Of a stretch of DNA of 64,000 nucleotides, positions 12,868-27,109 are shown one piece after another. The first letter of the stretch is position 1, and every line of letters starts with the position of its first letter. The stretch spans positions 100,449,001-100,513,000 of the forward strand of contig NC_134142.1 in NCBI RefSeq assembly GCF_033958435.1, written 5' to 3'. The stretch comes from Carettochelys insculpta (Eukaryota; Chordata; Testudines; Carettochelyidae). The position numbers and the translations under genes were made by a program. The notes under the pieces are model-generated. The model made no database searches, was not told the origin of the DNA, and was given only the letters and a program-made list of their open reading frames with translations.

Positions 12868-15800
12868 TGTACATTTTCTATGAGTAAAATGTACTTCTTC
12901 AAAACCACAGAGACAACTTATCCCACAACATGGATCACTTCTATTTTTCTTCAGGGGTTATTCAAGAAATTCAAAGTATTTGAACTTTGCTGGAAAGCCC
13001 ATAATGCAGAAAAGATGGAGATAAACCTTGAATTATTTCCTATATTTATATTTCTATTACTTCCAAACATGCCGTAAACTTTGTTTCACAACTGAAGTGA
13101 TGGGTCATTTCAATCTACACAAGAAGTCTGTAGTTTCAGGGGAGGGGAAAAAATACAGACACTCTTAAGCTTTGAAAATCAAAAGATGGAAATTTTCATT
13201 TCCAACATGTTACAGCTTTTAATTACAGCTTTTCACTTAAATTATGGACACACGGCTGCTATCATAGCTATTGAACATGATAGCACAATTTCCTTTAGGT
13301 ACATGCACGTAAATGGGTAAATCCAGCTCTCTTTTCTTTGGCTGATAGAGCATGCACCCATGGTGCACTTATACACAAAAAGAGGGAGAGTACATGAGGT
13401 GCTTTCCCTTCCCTTTCCCCTTCACTCTGATTAACAAAAAGCCCTGTTCTACACAAACTCCCTGTGCATGGAGGGTTGCCCAGAGCTAATGGGGGGTTTC
13501 ACATGTTCTCTATCACACAAAGAGGTAAGGAAAAGAAATCTCTGAAGTGCCCTACAAGGACTACTTCAGCAGCTAGTGTCTATGCAGTGGCTCCTCAGCT
13601 GCTCTATCCCAATGGGAAGGATACCATGAAACTTCCCTCTTTTCTCTCAAGCTTCCAGAGAGTCAAATGACTCCCCATTGCACAGCTCAGCACTTGGATT
13701 TATACCTGTGCGGGGTATACCAGAGTCTCTGAGATACTCTACTGGAAGGCCCTGTGACCCTGCTCACTCCTCCCCAAAAAAGGGCAGTAGAGAGGGTCCT
13801 CCAAGGTGCTGTGGCTGTGTGAGGACACTGTCAATTAGGGCCCAGTAACCTAATATAAGAAATGCTAAAGGGCCAGGACCTTGAATTCCTTTCTGGAGCT
13901 GTAGAATTGTATCTGGTACATAGCTGGCTGACAGTGACAGAACACCAGACTGGGCAGTACTGGCAGGAGTAAGGAAGGGCAAGGAGGAGTGCTAAGCTCA
14001 TTCCTGGGACTCCACTAGGACAAGACCCTATGGTAAAAGGCAAAGATGGCATGGGGCCAGCAGGAAGTAGCCCAGGCATTAGAGAAGCCATGTGACACAG
14101 TTAAAGGGACACAGCAGATGACTGCTATCTACAGAGTCCCTCGTCTAGACCCTGGCATAATGGGAGACCCACACTCCTTTCATGCCCCATTAAGCACTGG
14201 AAGACGTGACCTGTGAGCTGTAGCCTGGAAGTCCCAGAGGGCAAGGACAGAATCTCCAGGGAGGAAGCCTTGGGGCACTGCTCTATCCCCGAGCAGGAAC
14301 AGAGTGTACGCAGGCATACACTCACTTCTCATAAGCATCCCAACAAAAGGGAAGCTGCCAAAACATAGACAATGCAATACATCTCCCACCTCCATCTCCC
14401 CTTCATCCCAAACTTGTTTCCCATCATCTTCTACTGGGGAAGTAATTTACAACTGCTTCACAAATGCAGCCTCAAGGCAGATTATGGATATATGGTCCAA
14501 AAGGTAGCCTCAAAAACAAGATGCTGAGACCCATAAAGAGTCTGTGCTCTACTACAGAAGACTATCAGGCTGGCAGCTGGGGAATTCCCATGCACTGGCA
14601 TATCAAAAAGGGATTTCCCTCATGGCTCTTCCAAAGTTCCCTCTAATCTTTTCTATCCATGTGTGGATTTTTAAAATCCACATGCGGAATGAATTTTTTA
14701 CATGCACTGAGGCACATGCAAATATGCACCACCAGTAAAAACAAAAAGCCTAGCTGAGGACACTCTGCTAATCAACTGGGCAGCATCTGAACTCTCCTGA
14801 GTGGTTGCACAAGTGTACAGCTTACTGGGAACCCTGGTCTCTTCAGGTATATTCAGGCAGGACTACACATAAAAGTAAGCTGACTGAGTCAATCACAATC
14901 TTCCCTTGTGCAACAAACTAGCTTTTGTTACAGATATCTAATTAGACTACCAGCCTCTTGTTATGGAAGTGAATGCCGTGTTCAGTACTGACTCAGAAAA
15001 ATGGGCTGTGTGAAGAAAACATATATGTGAAATCTTTCATCACTGTGCAACATCTTATTGCCCTTCTTTAGTCTAAAAACTTGAACAGGTCAGAAAATAA
15101 ATGGATATGAATAATATGGCATGTCTTAAAATGGATCCATCTACGTCCAGCCATCTTATTTAATCTTCAACTAATGAGTCTGAAAATCCTTGGCGAGCTT
15201 TGAACTCCAACCTAGACCAACATTTTTCTTGGCAAGGGAACCACACCAAGGAGACACGCTGTCAATGACTCACTTCAGAAGCCTCTGAAAGCAGTGACTG
15301 TTCAGTTCCTCGAGGGCCATCACTCCATATTGAGAATCCCAGTTAAATGACAGTCTGCTCTCCATGTGTGTCTTGGAAGAGCCACAGTATTTTGTCAAGG
15401 TCTGAAATCCTCGGATTATCCTTGCCCCACGTGAAGCTGCTATTGTTAAGCCACAATCTCTTGAGAATGGACAAAGGTCTCCTGAGTCATGCACATTCTT
15501 TCTGGCTGCTAGCAGGCCAAGTCAAAAGAGTTTGCAGGGCCCAAATGGCATGCTGACAGCAGGCCCAGCCACTGGGCTGATCCCAAAGCAGTACACCGAC
15601 AGCAGGGCCCAACACAGGGTACAAGATAACCACTTTGCTTACTTTGCTCTAAAGCCAGGCCTGGCTACTAGACTGATGTTACTGAGCAGGTACTGTAGAC
15701 ATGCCTGCAAAAAGGGACAAGGATATGGCACCATCCTTGAGATATTATTCATTTCTCCTGAAGCCTCACAAAGCACAACATAAGAAGCTTTATTTTATTA

Positions 15801-16790
15801 AGCTTGTTCAGCATCCCTTTAAATACTGTGAACAAATTATATTTGCAATCTGAAAGTGACTATAAAGTTGTTTTAACATAACAAAACTGACATAGGAAAA
15901 ACACCAGGAAAAAAGTTGAAGTTAATTCTTTCAGTCCTTTTTCCTAAGCAAAAACCTGAGACTGAGTTGTACAAAGGATTGAGGTGCCTCTGAAATCCCC
16001 AGCTCAAGTGAACTGAAAGGTCTTGTAGAATTCCCTAAAGTTCCTCAAACTCAGGTTCTGATGGATTAACCAAGAAAGCAATTTCCTTCATAGAAGATCG
16101 CACTGCTAGAAATAATTTGCCTCCAGGCAATTTGGATTTAACTCTGGAAACCACTGGCAAAACCTGCTTGGCTGCTGGGACTCAGGAGACATAGGAGAAA
16201 GGCTCTCTGCCCACATATAAGTAATACAACCTCTTAAAACGTATAAAGTTAAGCACATGCCTATGAGCTTCCAGAATATGTTTCAACAAGATATCTGCTA
16301 GAGCAGATGAGGTTTACTGGTTCCATTTAACTGGTAGGTGCTAGAGCCTGGGAACCAGGGCTGCTCTGGCAGGGCTGGCAGAACCCCACCCATGTTGTGA
16401 TGGGGACTACAGCTGTTTCACCCATGCTGCAGTGTGCCTCACCCGCAACAGCCACCGCTCCCTTCAATTGGCTAACCAGTTAAATGGTAGGTAAACTGAG
16501 ATTTTACATCCTTAAACAGCTATAGGCAACAAACCAACATTGCCATAATTTTATGTACGTAAATTTCACCCAAAATTTCATCAGCCACTTGTAGGAGCTG
16601 CAGATTCTGTAACCCAGGGGAGCAATGTCATTTAACATTATGTGCCAGACAATGTTTGGAAAAAACTAGAGGAGAGAGGCATAGGTTAAGATTCTCATCT
16701 GCAATAAAGTGTGGTTATAGATCAGACTGGACCACGTAAAACAGGCATCTTCTAATTCAACTGCCTACTTGCAAATAACAAGCAGTCCTC
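12868..16790. other. Intronic DNA; slightly GC-richer middle part
   Basis: No exon or classified repeat was recognised. The stretch 13450-14330 is GC-richer and contains several overlapping short frames on both strands, none matching a family I know; it could be an unclassified old repeat. Confidence 0.45.
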
Positions 16791-16925
16791 TGGCACCTTC
16801 AAGATTAACAACTTTATTAGGTCATTGGCAAAATGTTTCCCCCCCCCCATTTGATGAAGGGGGTTTTACCCACAAAAACTAATAAATATATTATCTCTGA
16901 GGTGCCACAGGACTGCTTATAATTT
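16775..16925 (+). mobile_element. Single-arm Penelope-like repeat fragment
   Basis: Reads agcagtcctctggcaccttc, then actttattaggtc, a C-run, gatgaagggggttttaccca and, near the end, gaggtgccacaggactgctt, which pairs with the start. It is a relative of the palindromes at 1.4 and 12.2 kb from a different subfamily, with degraded gatgaag..caaaa core. Confidence 0.55.
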
Positions 16926-19900
16926 GTGACACTACATAACAATACGGCTACCCCTCTGAGAATTATCAATATACAGTTATTCAAATCAAACCTGCTCCAT
17001 TCTTCTGTAAGAGCACCAAATTGTGCACCATTCCCAGTGACTTTGAAGGAGAGCTACGTGAATGACAGACATAAAAGTTTCTTATTGCAGGCTGAGTCTA
17101 TGAGGTCAATATCTGCCAGCACTACTTGCCACTGAACAAATTTTATATGACTACTACTAAAGCCCCAATTTGCTGCTCAATGCGAAGCATGAAGTAGCTG
17201 AATATGGGACAGATGGGGAGAGAAAATAAGCGTGATGGACACAGTATCTTCGGAAGCCAACACAGCCACTTTGGAGGTTCAGTCCAGTATCTGAAACAGC
17301 AACTGCTGGACACCAGATAAGCAGCTCATACTCAACCACCCCATTCAGGTTCCACTTGGTTAGTCTTCAGTAGAGCTGCTGCCAGGTAAGGGCAACGCTA
17401 TGGCAACAGAAACAAAATTTGTCTCAAAGAAGATAAATAGAGTAATATGCAAATCACTGTTTACTCTTCACTTAGCTCTTACTTTTTAAATGGTGTTCAC
17501 CTGTCTCCGAACTAACTACAGAACAGGGTTGCAAAAAGATACAGTAATCAAACAGTTCCCCCCACTTTTGTCAAATATTTCTAGCTAATTTATCCTTAAC
17601 ATTGTCAAGTAACTGAATTGTTGTTAGTGCTGAAAACACTCCATACTCTCTGCCTTCACTCAATGATTGTGTTTGAAGTCCTTGTCTCCAATACATGGTG
17701 GATTGTCATGGCAACGACTGATCCACCAGCTAATGATTTGCCTCATCTACCGTAGACTTAATTAACTGATCTCTGATCCTCCTCCTATCAATGCTGGGTC
17801 TTCCACCCAAATGAGAAGAGTAGCCAGCCTCGACAGAAGAGCAGCCCCACTAACCTTACTGAATGCAAGACGCTGTGGTAGGAATGTTGACATCAGCTAC
17901 GCTGTTTACATAGTTGTAGTAGATAGACAATGAATGTAAGTATAGACAAGGACTTGGAGTTACACTTAGGACTCAGTCAAAACTTAAACATGCTAGGTAG
18001 CGGGGAATCATGTCAGATGTTACTTTGCTCTAGGTTCATCGCTTCAGCTATTCTACAAGCCAGTCACAGTTGTATATCTCAACACAAAAAAGAAATACAT
18101 AAATGCTGGGCAATGAAAGTCATCTTTGGACCAGTATTTGAACTTCAAATATCAGGGGGCAAATTTTCAGATATATTTCTTAAGACTGACCATTCCAAAA
18201 ATATAACTGTATTGTATTCTTTCCAAGTCACATCACTCAGTCTGAGTTCTTTTTTTCCCCTATATTACTAAACAGAAGTTTTTTAATATGGGGAGAATAA
18301 ATAGAGAAATTAAATAATTTTGCTGCTAAGTTGTGCACTGCCCATTTCCTAAATAGATCCTTTTCCTTTACACTGAGATTGACAGCCTGCTCTTCCAGTT
18401 AAAACAATCAATCATTCCCTACAAGAAGTGATATGCCTCTCTAGTACATTTAGACCCTGAACCCCCAAAGTACTTGGACATGTGTTTAAAATCAACAGGA
18501 CTACTAAGGTACTTAAATGGTACTACTCACATGCATAAATGTTTTGCTGGTTCATGGCCCTAGTGGGACTTTCTGCTTCTGAATGATTCAGAACATATCT
18601 GGCCATGCCCCATTTAATAAACCAGCCCACCTGTTTTCAAATAAGGTGCACAGAAAGTCACAGATCCAGGGAAGAGCCAGTCAAACCACCGGCGCTTACT
18701 TCCAAAGCCTCTAAAATTGATTTACACCAGTACAGCAGGGAAGCTGTCACTAGAAATTGCTATGAGGAGATGTGAGGCCAAGCCAAGTCCCAGTCCTGGA
18801 TGCTTCTTTGTCTGTTAGCTGTAAACATAAGCACAATACTTATTTCTTTTGTTGCAGTTTCACTACCTCGTTACTTCACCTTTGGCAGCCCATCTATATA
18901 GCTCCCTTGAGGACTAATCAACTCCAGCATTTCTCTGGAAGAGGCATTCAGGTACTAGCCTCTGAAAAACAAGCTCTAGGAACTGAAAACAATGACTTCT
19001 AGAATAGTAATAAATAACTGAGGCTGCAGTCTGTCATGAGCTCTGAATGGATTCTGTATTTTAAGAAAGGCACCAGCAAAATTATTCTGCTTCTTATTCT
19101 CCATAAATATCTTGCCAAGAGAAACAAATGCTAAGAAAAAAGATTAAAGACACCTCAAAGCTAAAGCAATTAGGTTAATTAAGAAGCAAAGTAATATTCA
19201 TAACTGACTTCTATTGCTTAGACACCAAGGCAGGATTCCATAACAGTCAGCAACATTTCAATCAGCGATAGGGGAGTATAAGTGAAACACGTCCTCAAAC
19301 AGCAAATGGGATCGCTAATCTACAAACAAAACAATCTATATACAGAATATGATCATTTTAACACAACATAGCCAGGGTAGTTTGCTTACTGTGTAAATTA
19401 CACTAAATAACCTCTACTTATAAACCAAATATTCACATCCTAAACACTACTACATTTGGAGATTGCAAATGCAATCAGAAAAAAAATGATAATCTGAAAC
19501 AAATATTTGTCACAAACTAGATACTTTACTGAATTGCCAAAGGGGGCAACTAAGAAATGTTCACTCATGTAATGCATGTAAAATATAAAGTCACCACAAA
19601 TATTAAGAAAGAAAAAAGCTATCATGCAGCATATATTTCAACAATTAAATATCCTATGCACAGTTCTTACATTTACACTTAGTCTTGTATTATGACTAGG
19701 GAGTGAGCTGAAACAAAAAAAATGCTTGAACCAAGATCCGATTGTCTTTTTTTTTTTTTTGAATAAAAAGTCTTTTCTGTGAAGAAAGTGGCTTTGTAAA
19801 CATACAGTATCTCAACCGTGCTAAGCAAACAAGACTACTTGAGACACCAGGAGAAGTCGTAAAGACAACTTTACCAATTCACTTAAGGAACTAGGAAATT

Positions 19901-21742
19901 AAAAATTATCATCATCACTATCACCTGCAGGGAGTCATTTATCATTTTTGCTCATCACTCGTATCATGTTCCAACAGCGTGTGGCTACAGCAGATACAAT
20001 TAGGCAGCTGGCCACAGAAGTAGGCGGATAATGTGCTTTTGATGGAGTTTATCCAAGCATGGAGATGGAATGCCTGTAATCCACACAGTGGGGAAAGTTA
20101 CGTACTACATTTGTATCACAGAAATACAATGGCTATTTAAACATTGTTATTCCTCTAAAAAACACAGAACCTTGAAATGCCCCGTTGTATTTTCATCTTG
20201 GCGGCTGATTATGAAGACACGTCACTTTTAATGGCACACTATAGCAACACATACATTACCATACTAAAAACAGCATATTCAGAATGTGTTTGACATCGGT
20301 ACACACAGCTTGAGTCTGAAGATACTCAACACTACATGATTATGGGTTCAGAGTCATACGCTGGTATTCAAATACCTGTGGTTTGGCTCTTATTGTGTCC
20401 AGCAAATGAGTTCTTAAGTGTAGAAACCAAAAAATTGTTCAAAATTCTAAATTTCTTATAAATACAAACGCTTTTCAAATAAAATTACATTAATCAAAAT
20501 TAACTGAATTTGTATTCTAACCATGGAGATTTTAGTTCATCGGTACTATTATTCTCATTCATTTTACCTTTGTTCACCCTCTTTCAATATAAATGCATAC
20601 CCTGCTTTTTGACAAGTTCTCTCGGGAGTAATGAACAGAAACTGCCATTGCCCTCCCACGGGATATTGCCATTCAGTCAGGAAAGAACCAACCAACCTTG
20701 ATAGGCTCATGAGGGAAACACACTAACAAAAGAGGAAGTTCATCAATTGATCTGAAGATAATAAACCATTGTATTTTAATCTCAAAACTCTCATACAATT
20801 AATTGAAAACATTCAACTTTTAAATACAGTTCAAGGTATATTTCCCCAACAACAGAATCTATTGACTGTTTTCAGATAGATGTCTCATTAAAATCTGCAC
20901 TGACAAACTTAATTCTTTAACAGTAAAGATGCTCATTTCAAGCTAATTAGATTTTAGCAGCAGATTAATTTTGTGAGGTTCCAATTAGGTCAATTTGCAC
21001 CAGAAGTGTTTAGAACTCAATCATTATGATCAGCTGAGACAGTTGTGTGTTCTCAGAGAATCTTCAGAGGCTTTGACAATAGAATTGAAAAATCAAAGTG
21101 ATGCCGAGAAAGGAGCCACACTTAACCCTGTAAGATATTTAATTGGGGGAAAGGCAGAAAAACAATGGAAAGAGATAAAACTCTGCACCCCAGAGGCTTG
21201 AAAAATTACTCTTTCCAAGAGCTCTGATGATGGATATTCACATACATCAAATCTTAAATATAAAGTTTGTAGTCAATTTTAAACATTTCATTTCACTTAC
21301 CCTTCACAAACTTCTCTAATCAAATGAAAAATATCCCAGAAACTGCAAAATTGCACTTGTTTGAACACTTTGAAAAATTACATTACAAAAAATGACAAAT
21401 TTAAAGATGCTGGTCTTTTTCACAGATAAAAATTAGCCAACCAACCAACCCAACCCAAACCAAACCAAACCACAAAGTCACAGGATCAGTTGGAATAGTG
21501 CCAATCCAGGAACACTGGAGAGGCACATTAGACAGAGTGACAAAGCACAGGTCTAAATTGCAATGTAAGTCTGGAGGTTCAGACTCAAGCTCCAATCTAC
21601 ATACGCTTACATGCCACATAAATAAACCCAAAGCACAGACCGAGCATCCACGACTCTATAGGGAAAGGCAGTCCAAGCCTGAATCAAGCTGGAACCCAGC
21701 ATTACAGCCCTATTGCTTTGCAGTGTAGATGCAGTCCCACTG
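16926..21742. other. Intronic DNA, nothing firm
   Basis: Long AT-rich stretch. Only simple features were seen: T-run at 19747-19760 and an (aacc)n-like run at about 21437-21472. The 113-codon frame at 17930-18271 shows no recognisable domain. Confidence 0.5.
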
Positions 21743-22151
21743 AGCCCTTGGAGACTGCATCTACACTTGCATCCCTCTTTCAAAAGAGGCACGCAAATGA
21801 GGGAAATAAAAAATGCAAATAAGGTGCAGATTTACCTATCTGGCACTCATTTACATATTCTTTTGAAAGAGCTTCTTTCAAAAGAAGAAAAGCCTTGTAA
21901 ACGCATCTCTTTTGAAAGTAAACCCCCATCTTCGAAAGAATCCTTCTTCCCCCTTTTTTTTAATGGGAAGAAGGGCTCTTTCAAAGATGGGATTTACTTT
22001 TGAAAGAGCAGCATCTACAAGGCTTTTTTTCTTTACAAATTATATGCAAATGAGGTGCCAGATATGTGAACCCACACCTCATTTGCATTTTCAGTTTCCC
22101 TCATTTGCATGCCTCTTTCGAAAGAGGAATGCAAATGTAGACGCAGCCGGA
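21743..22151. mobile_element. Palindromic TIR element, AT-rich type
   Basis: The ends gactgcatctacacttgcat and atgcaaatgtagacgcagcc are inverted repeats. The arms of about 190 bp contain ctttcaaaagaggcacgcaa and its partner ttgcatgcctctttcgaaag, and meet near 21950 around cttcccccttttttttaatg. Same terminal family as the GGGCTATGTCTACAC elements but with an unrelated interior rich in TTTGAAAG motifs. Open frames inside follow from the repeat, not from genes. Confidence 0.75.
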
Positions 22152-22809
22152 GTCTGTCAAAGGTATTCCACAATGCCATGGCTGACTTTCTTTGCTGTAT
22201 GGAAAATAATTCCCCCACCCCCACACACACACATTGCATCATGAACTAAAGACTGAAGAGGCCATATTTTTGGGGAGGATACTAGGAACTATGGAATACG
22301 TGCACTTCAACTCAGGCCTGCACAACTCAGCCTTGAAGCTGGGTTCAACGATCCCTAACCTGGGTATATAAATGAGCGAAGACTCTCAAGCCCTAAAATA
22401 ACAAACTCGAGGTCTGCTCATTTAATTTCTACTAACCCTAGGCTTTGGCACAGGAGGGTCTCCGAACCTCGGGCTCAGCCCAACCTCAACATCTACACTG
22501 CAGTTTTATAGCTCTTCATCCTATGTACAAAGAGACCAAGTCAGCTGACATGGGTATTTAATTGCAGGTTAAAAAGTCCCTAAATCAAAACTATTCACCT
22601 CCATCACTTATCTGAAATATCTTACTAAAAAGTTATAAGATGGAAATAAAAAGTTTACTGAAATCTTCTCTCCCTATGTAATAGTTTAAGTGCCCCTCCC
22701 ACAACTCCCAAATAAATGAGGTCAATCACAGTTGTAACAATGTAACATTTAATACTGTTACTTTTCTGGCCTCTCTCTCAGCAGTCACTCAATGAGTAAG
22801 ACATCTTCA
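22152..22809. other. Intronic DNA, nothing recognised
   Basis: AT-rich, with a short (CA)n run at about 22221-22232. No gene or repeat end was recognised. Confidence 0.5.
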
Positions 22810-25800
22810 CGTGACCCTCCTATTTGAGAGTCCTTTGATGGCTGATCAGCGTGATTCCAAAGCTGCAGTTCTTCTCACAGAAAAGGCAGCAATTGGTAGC
22901 TGTTGGAGGGACGAGGGGCAGTTTCTGATGCTGTTTTTTCTTCTCTGCCTCTCTTCGTCTGCACTGTGGCGGGACCTCTCATATTATGCCCACCTCATCA
23001 TGGATTACAGTTCTCCACTGGGGAAGGTCTTGGGCAAGGTTCTCCCAGGTGTCAACACCAATGATAACACTTCTTCATGTGTGCCTTCAGCATGTCCTTA
23101 TATTGCTTCTGCTGGCCCCCAATGCTCCTCTGTCCTTCCTCCAACTCAGAAAACAATGTGTTTTGGGAGGTGCTGATCAGACATCTGAACCACGTGATCC
23201 ATCCAACGAAGTTGTTGATGAATGATAAGGGCTCCAATGCTGGTCATGTTCGACTCTTCTAGGATGCTAGTGTTCGTAAGCCTACCCTCCCCAAGAGATA
23301 TTTAGGATTCTCCTGAGGCAGCCTTGATGATATTGTTCAAGTGCCTTCAAATGACACCAGGTTTCACAGGTGTACAGTAGCAGTGGAACAACCACTGTAC
23401 AGTATACAAGGAGCTTTGTCTTGGGATAGATGTCCTGGTTCTTGAAGAATTTTTGTCTCATGCTCAGGCTTGCACAGCTCAGATGATGCTGGATTCCCAC
23501 AACAATATCGGATTTGAGCAGAAAGATTACTTCCAAGGTATGGGAAGTGCTCCACATTTTCCAGCAGATCTCCACTGACTTCAACAGAAGATACATGAGA
23601 TTGTCCCGTTGGCGAGGATTGGTGGGGCACCTTGGTCTTTTTGATGTTCAGTGTGAGGCCGAGATTCTCATATGCTTCAGTGAAGACACTCAAGATGGTC
23701 TGGAGGGCTGCGACAGAAAGAGCAGCAACCATGTTGTCATCTGTGTACTGGAGCTCCATGATCAAGGTCATGTAGGTCTTGCTTTTAGCCTTCAGTCTCC
23801 TGAGATTGAAAAGCTTCCCATTCATTCTACAAGCCATTTTCACACCACCTGGGAGCTCACCATCAATGAGGCGAAGGGTCAGAGCAATGAAGATACAGAA
23901 CAGTGATGGGGCAATGGTGCAGCTTTGCTTGACTCCCATTTTGACCTCAAAGAGGTCACTTTGGGATCCATTGTTGATCAATACTCTAGCAGTCATGTTG
24001 TTGTGAGGCAGCCTCAAGATGCTAATGAATTTTTGGGGGCAGATGATGTTTGAGAGAATGGTCCACAGGGTGCTATGATTGAATGAGTCAAATGCTTTGG
24101 TCAGGTCAATGAAACCTACGTATAAGGCTTGGTTTTGCTCATGACATTTTTCTTGAAGTTGCTAGGCAGCCAAGATCATACCTGATGTCCCTCGGAATGG
24201 TTGGAAGCCACACTGGAATTCTGAGGGAATTTCTTCTGAGTGGCAGGAGTCCGTTTGCAAGGATTCCAGCTAAGATTTTTTCTACTGCTGCCAGGAGGGA
24301 GATGCCATGATAGCTTTCATAGTTCAATGTGTTGCCCTTCTTAAAGGGACTGATGATCAGTGTCTCTCTGAAATCTCATGGGCATCTACTCCCTATCCCA
24401 GATCTTGAGTAGGTGTAATTGTTTGCAGAGCTCTGGCCCACCTTCTATGAAGACTTCAGCAGCGATTTCATCTAGTCTGGTTGCTTTGTTGCACTCCATC
24501 GCTTTGATGTCAGCTTGGACCTCACTAAGGGTAGGAAGTGTTGCAAGATTGTCTTAGAGTTGCTGAGGAATTTGGTTAAGGGAGTCTAAGACCATGGTGG
24601 AACGGTGGTTCAATAGCTCACTATAGTGCTCCCTCCACCTAGAATCAATGGCTTCATTGTCTTTCAAGAGTTAGGTACCATCCTTTGCTCTCGGGATTGA
24701 TTCAATGGTTTGTAAGTCTATAAATAGCTTAGGTAGAATTGAAGAAACCTCTTGTATCATTGATGTCTGTGAAATGCTTGAGTTCTCGCACCCTCTCAGT
24801 CCACCATTGTTTTTTCCAGAGTCCTTGTTTTAGGTTGGACTTATGCCTTGGCATGTGCTTCCCTCTTTGTTGTACAGTTGATGTCAGTTTGCCAAGCCCT
24901 AAAGGCATTTCTTTTTGCCCCCAATCAGGCATTCAATGTCTACATTATACTCAAACTAGTCCTGATGCTTCTTGAACTGGTAGCCAATTGTTTCTCCACA
25001 AGCACCAATGATGACATTTTTCAACTGACTCCAGTGTTCTCCCCCATCTTCAAGGTGTACTGTTGGCAGCTTCCTCTGGAACACTATCTGGAAGTCACTT
25101 CATCTGATGGGATCCTTCAAGCTTTGTATGTTGATCTTTCATTGCATCTCTTTCCTCTGATTTCTACATTCTGAGACAATCCTAAGCAACCACTGTGGAT
25201 CTAATCAGTCCAGCCATCATTAGCACTAGTCACTGCATGCATGAGAAGGACATCATGTTGATCCCAAGCATGGACGATGACATACTCTATGAGGTGCAAG
25301 GGCTTCAAATGGAGGATCATGAGGTCTTACATTTGTTTTTCTGGCAGAAGAAGGTGTTCGTGATGATGACCTCATATTCCACACATTTCGTAATTAAGAG
25401 CACTTCACTGGAGTTGCTGTGGCCAAATCCTTCTTTCAACCATAGTCTGCCAGAGGTCCATGTCTGTTCCAACCCTGGCATTGAAATCCTACAAGAAAAT
25501 AATCTTCTTTGGGGATGTCTTTCAGAACTGTGTCCAATTCGGTGTAGAACTTCTGCACGTCATCTTTGGCACCTAGAGCTGGTGTATAAGCATTGATGAC
25601 AGTTACCTGTTGGTTTTTGGCAAGCTTCAAGCGGAGAGTTATGAGACGCTCATTGATGCCAACAGGGACTTTAGATAGGATGTCAGTTCATTTTTCATGA
25701 CAAATCCTACTCCATGAATTCATTGTCTTTCTTTGGGGTTCCTTTCCAGAAAAATGTGGGCCCTCCACCTTCTTCTCTTAGCTGTCCTTCTTCTGATCTA

Positions 25801-26520
25801 CGCATTTCTGCCAGGGCAGCTATATCAATGTACAATCGTTTCAGCTTGTGGAAGATAACTGACATGCATCTTTCACGTCACCCACTTTCTGGGCTGTCCA
25901 TTAGAGTCCTGAAAATTCCATGTTCCAAAGTTTACTATTCAAGTTTGACCACACAGAGGTGAACCCACCTGATGTGATTATCCAGCTGGGGGGACTGCAG
26001 TGGACTATGCTTAGGTCCACTTTTCTTGCCCCCTCCCCCTGTTGGGAGAGCAGAGCGGATCCTATATAGAGCTGCTCAGTCATGGATGCTGCAGCCAGAC
26101 TGTTCTACCACTTCAGTACTTGAAAATGAATGACTGATACATGCATCCACATCCATGTGCTGGTCCATGACTAAAAGCTTCTAGATTTCATAATCCTGCT
26201 CCCGTCACCATTCGCCAGTCTCTGTAGGGCTTAAGTTTAGGAGAGTAGCATGCAGAGGAAGACACCTGTGTGTGACGTCTTTAAACGCTGGGGGACTGTT
26301 GCACTGAAGCCACCTCACAGTTCTTCATGCATGGAAGGCTCAGGTCCAATGACATAGGATCCATGATGATGGCAATCCTCCTTTCCACTGCAGCCTTCAT
26401 CTGCCTTCACAGCCATTGTTGCATTACCCCTGCTATCCTCTGCCTGTTCTGCCATTGAGGACTTTTAGGATTGTTCATTGCTCAACTTCAGCATTTCTCT
26501 TGTGGTCCAGTTTGTTGCAT
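22810..26520 (-). mobile_element. Decayed APE-type LINE (non-LTR retrotransposon)
   Basis: About 3.7 kb of minus-strand LINE relic. In element order: an endonuclease part at 25630-25436 (VINAYTPALGAK..FYTELD), reverse transcriptase pieces at about 24930-23364, and a C-terminal zinc-finger-like tail at 23596-23100 (ETWCHLKALEQYHQGCLRRI, then EEGQRSIGG). About 0.8 kb of upstream non-coding sequence follows to roughly 26520. The clade was not assigned; RTE-like or a relative is possible. The frames are broken by many stops and shifts, so it is dead. Both edges are approximate. Confidence 0.75.
23364..24017 (-). pseudogene. LINE reverse transcriptase fragment
   Basis: Open for 217 codons. It contains MTARVLINNGSQSDLFEV, then VKQSCTIAPSLFCIF, an RT palm motif read here as YTDD where YADD is usual, and LGLTLNIKKTKV. 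These are consecutive RT fingers/palm motifs of an APE-bearing LINE. It is the longest surviving frame of the element at 22.8-26.5 kb; the sequence on either side continues the same protein in other frames. The change at the second YADD position and the surrounding stops indicate an inactive enzyme. Confidence 0.75.
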
Positions 26521-27109
26521 TACATTCAATACATGTAACACCACATATATATGGCATTTAGTTGCTTTTATAAGATTCTCATAAAATAAACAGTGGTGAC
26601 CCAAATTTGCAGACATAAATTAATGAAGTATTAGGCCCTTGGGCTTCTGGGAGCAAGGGATGGTGGAGCAAAATAGTAACTTCTAGAGCTAAAGATGGAC
26701 CAATCCTCTGGAATACATCTGAAATCAGACTTCCGAAACACTTGCAGGGGAGGAAGTTCAAAACTAATTATATTTTGACAGTAAACTAAAGACAACAAGG
26801 ACTGATTTAAATCACCAAGTGGAACACTAAATAAGTTTTAACCAGATTCTGCATTTGTACTTCAGTTACTTTCTAAAGAAAGGTAGGTTCTCACTAGCTG
26901 ACAGGAGTAAAATACGTTGATTTGCAATTAAATCATGCCTTTACACTAGATTTAATACATATTTAAGGTTTACTTAAGCAACTATAGAGCTTAATATTTT
27001 CAGATTCTTATAGGCTGGATATTGTTAGTATGTCAGAGACTGATGAATAATACTTTGATACATTTACTACAGGTTATTCAAAATTTGTTGCTCATATCCA
27101 TTCCATATT

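Noticed and set aside
17930..18271. 113-codon plus-strand frame
   Set aside because: No domain, no similarity I recognise, AT-rich intronic setting.
22811..23176. 121-codon plus-strand frame
   Set aside because: Lies opposite the C-terminal end of the decayed LINE and is a shadow.
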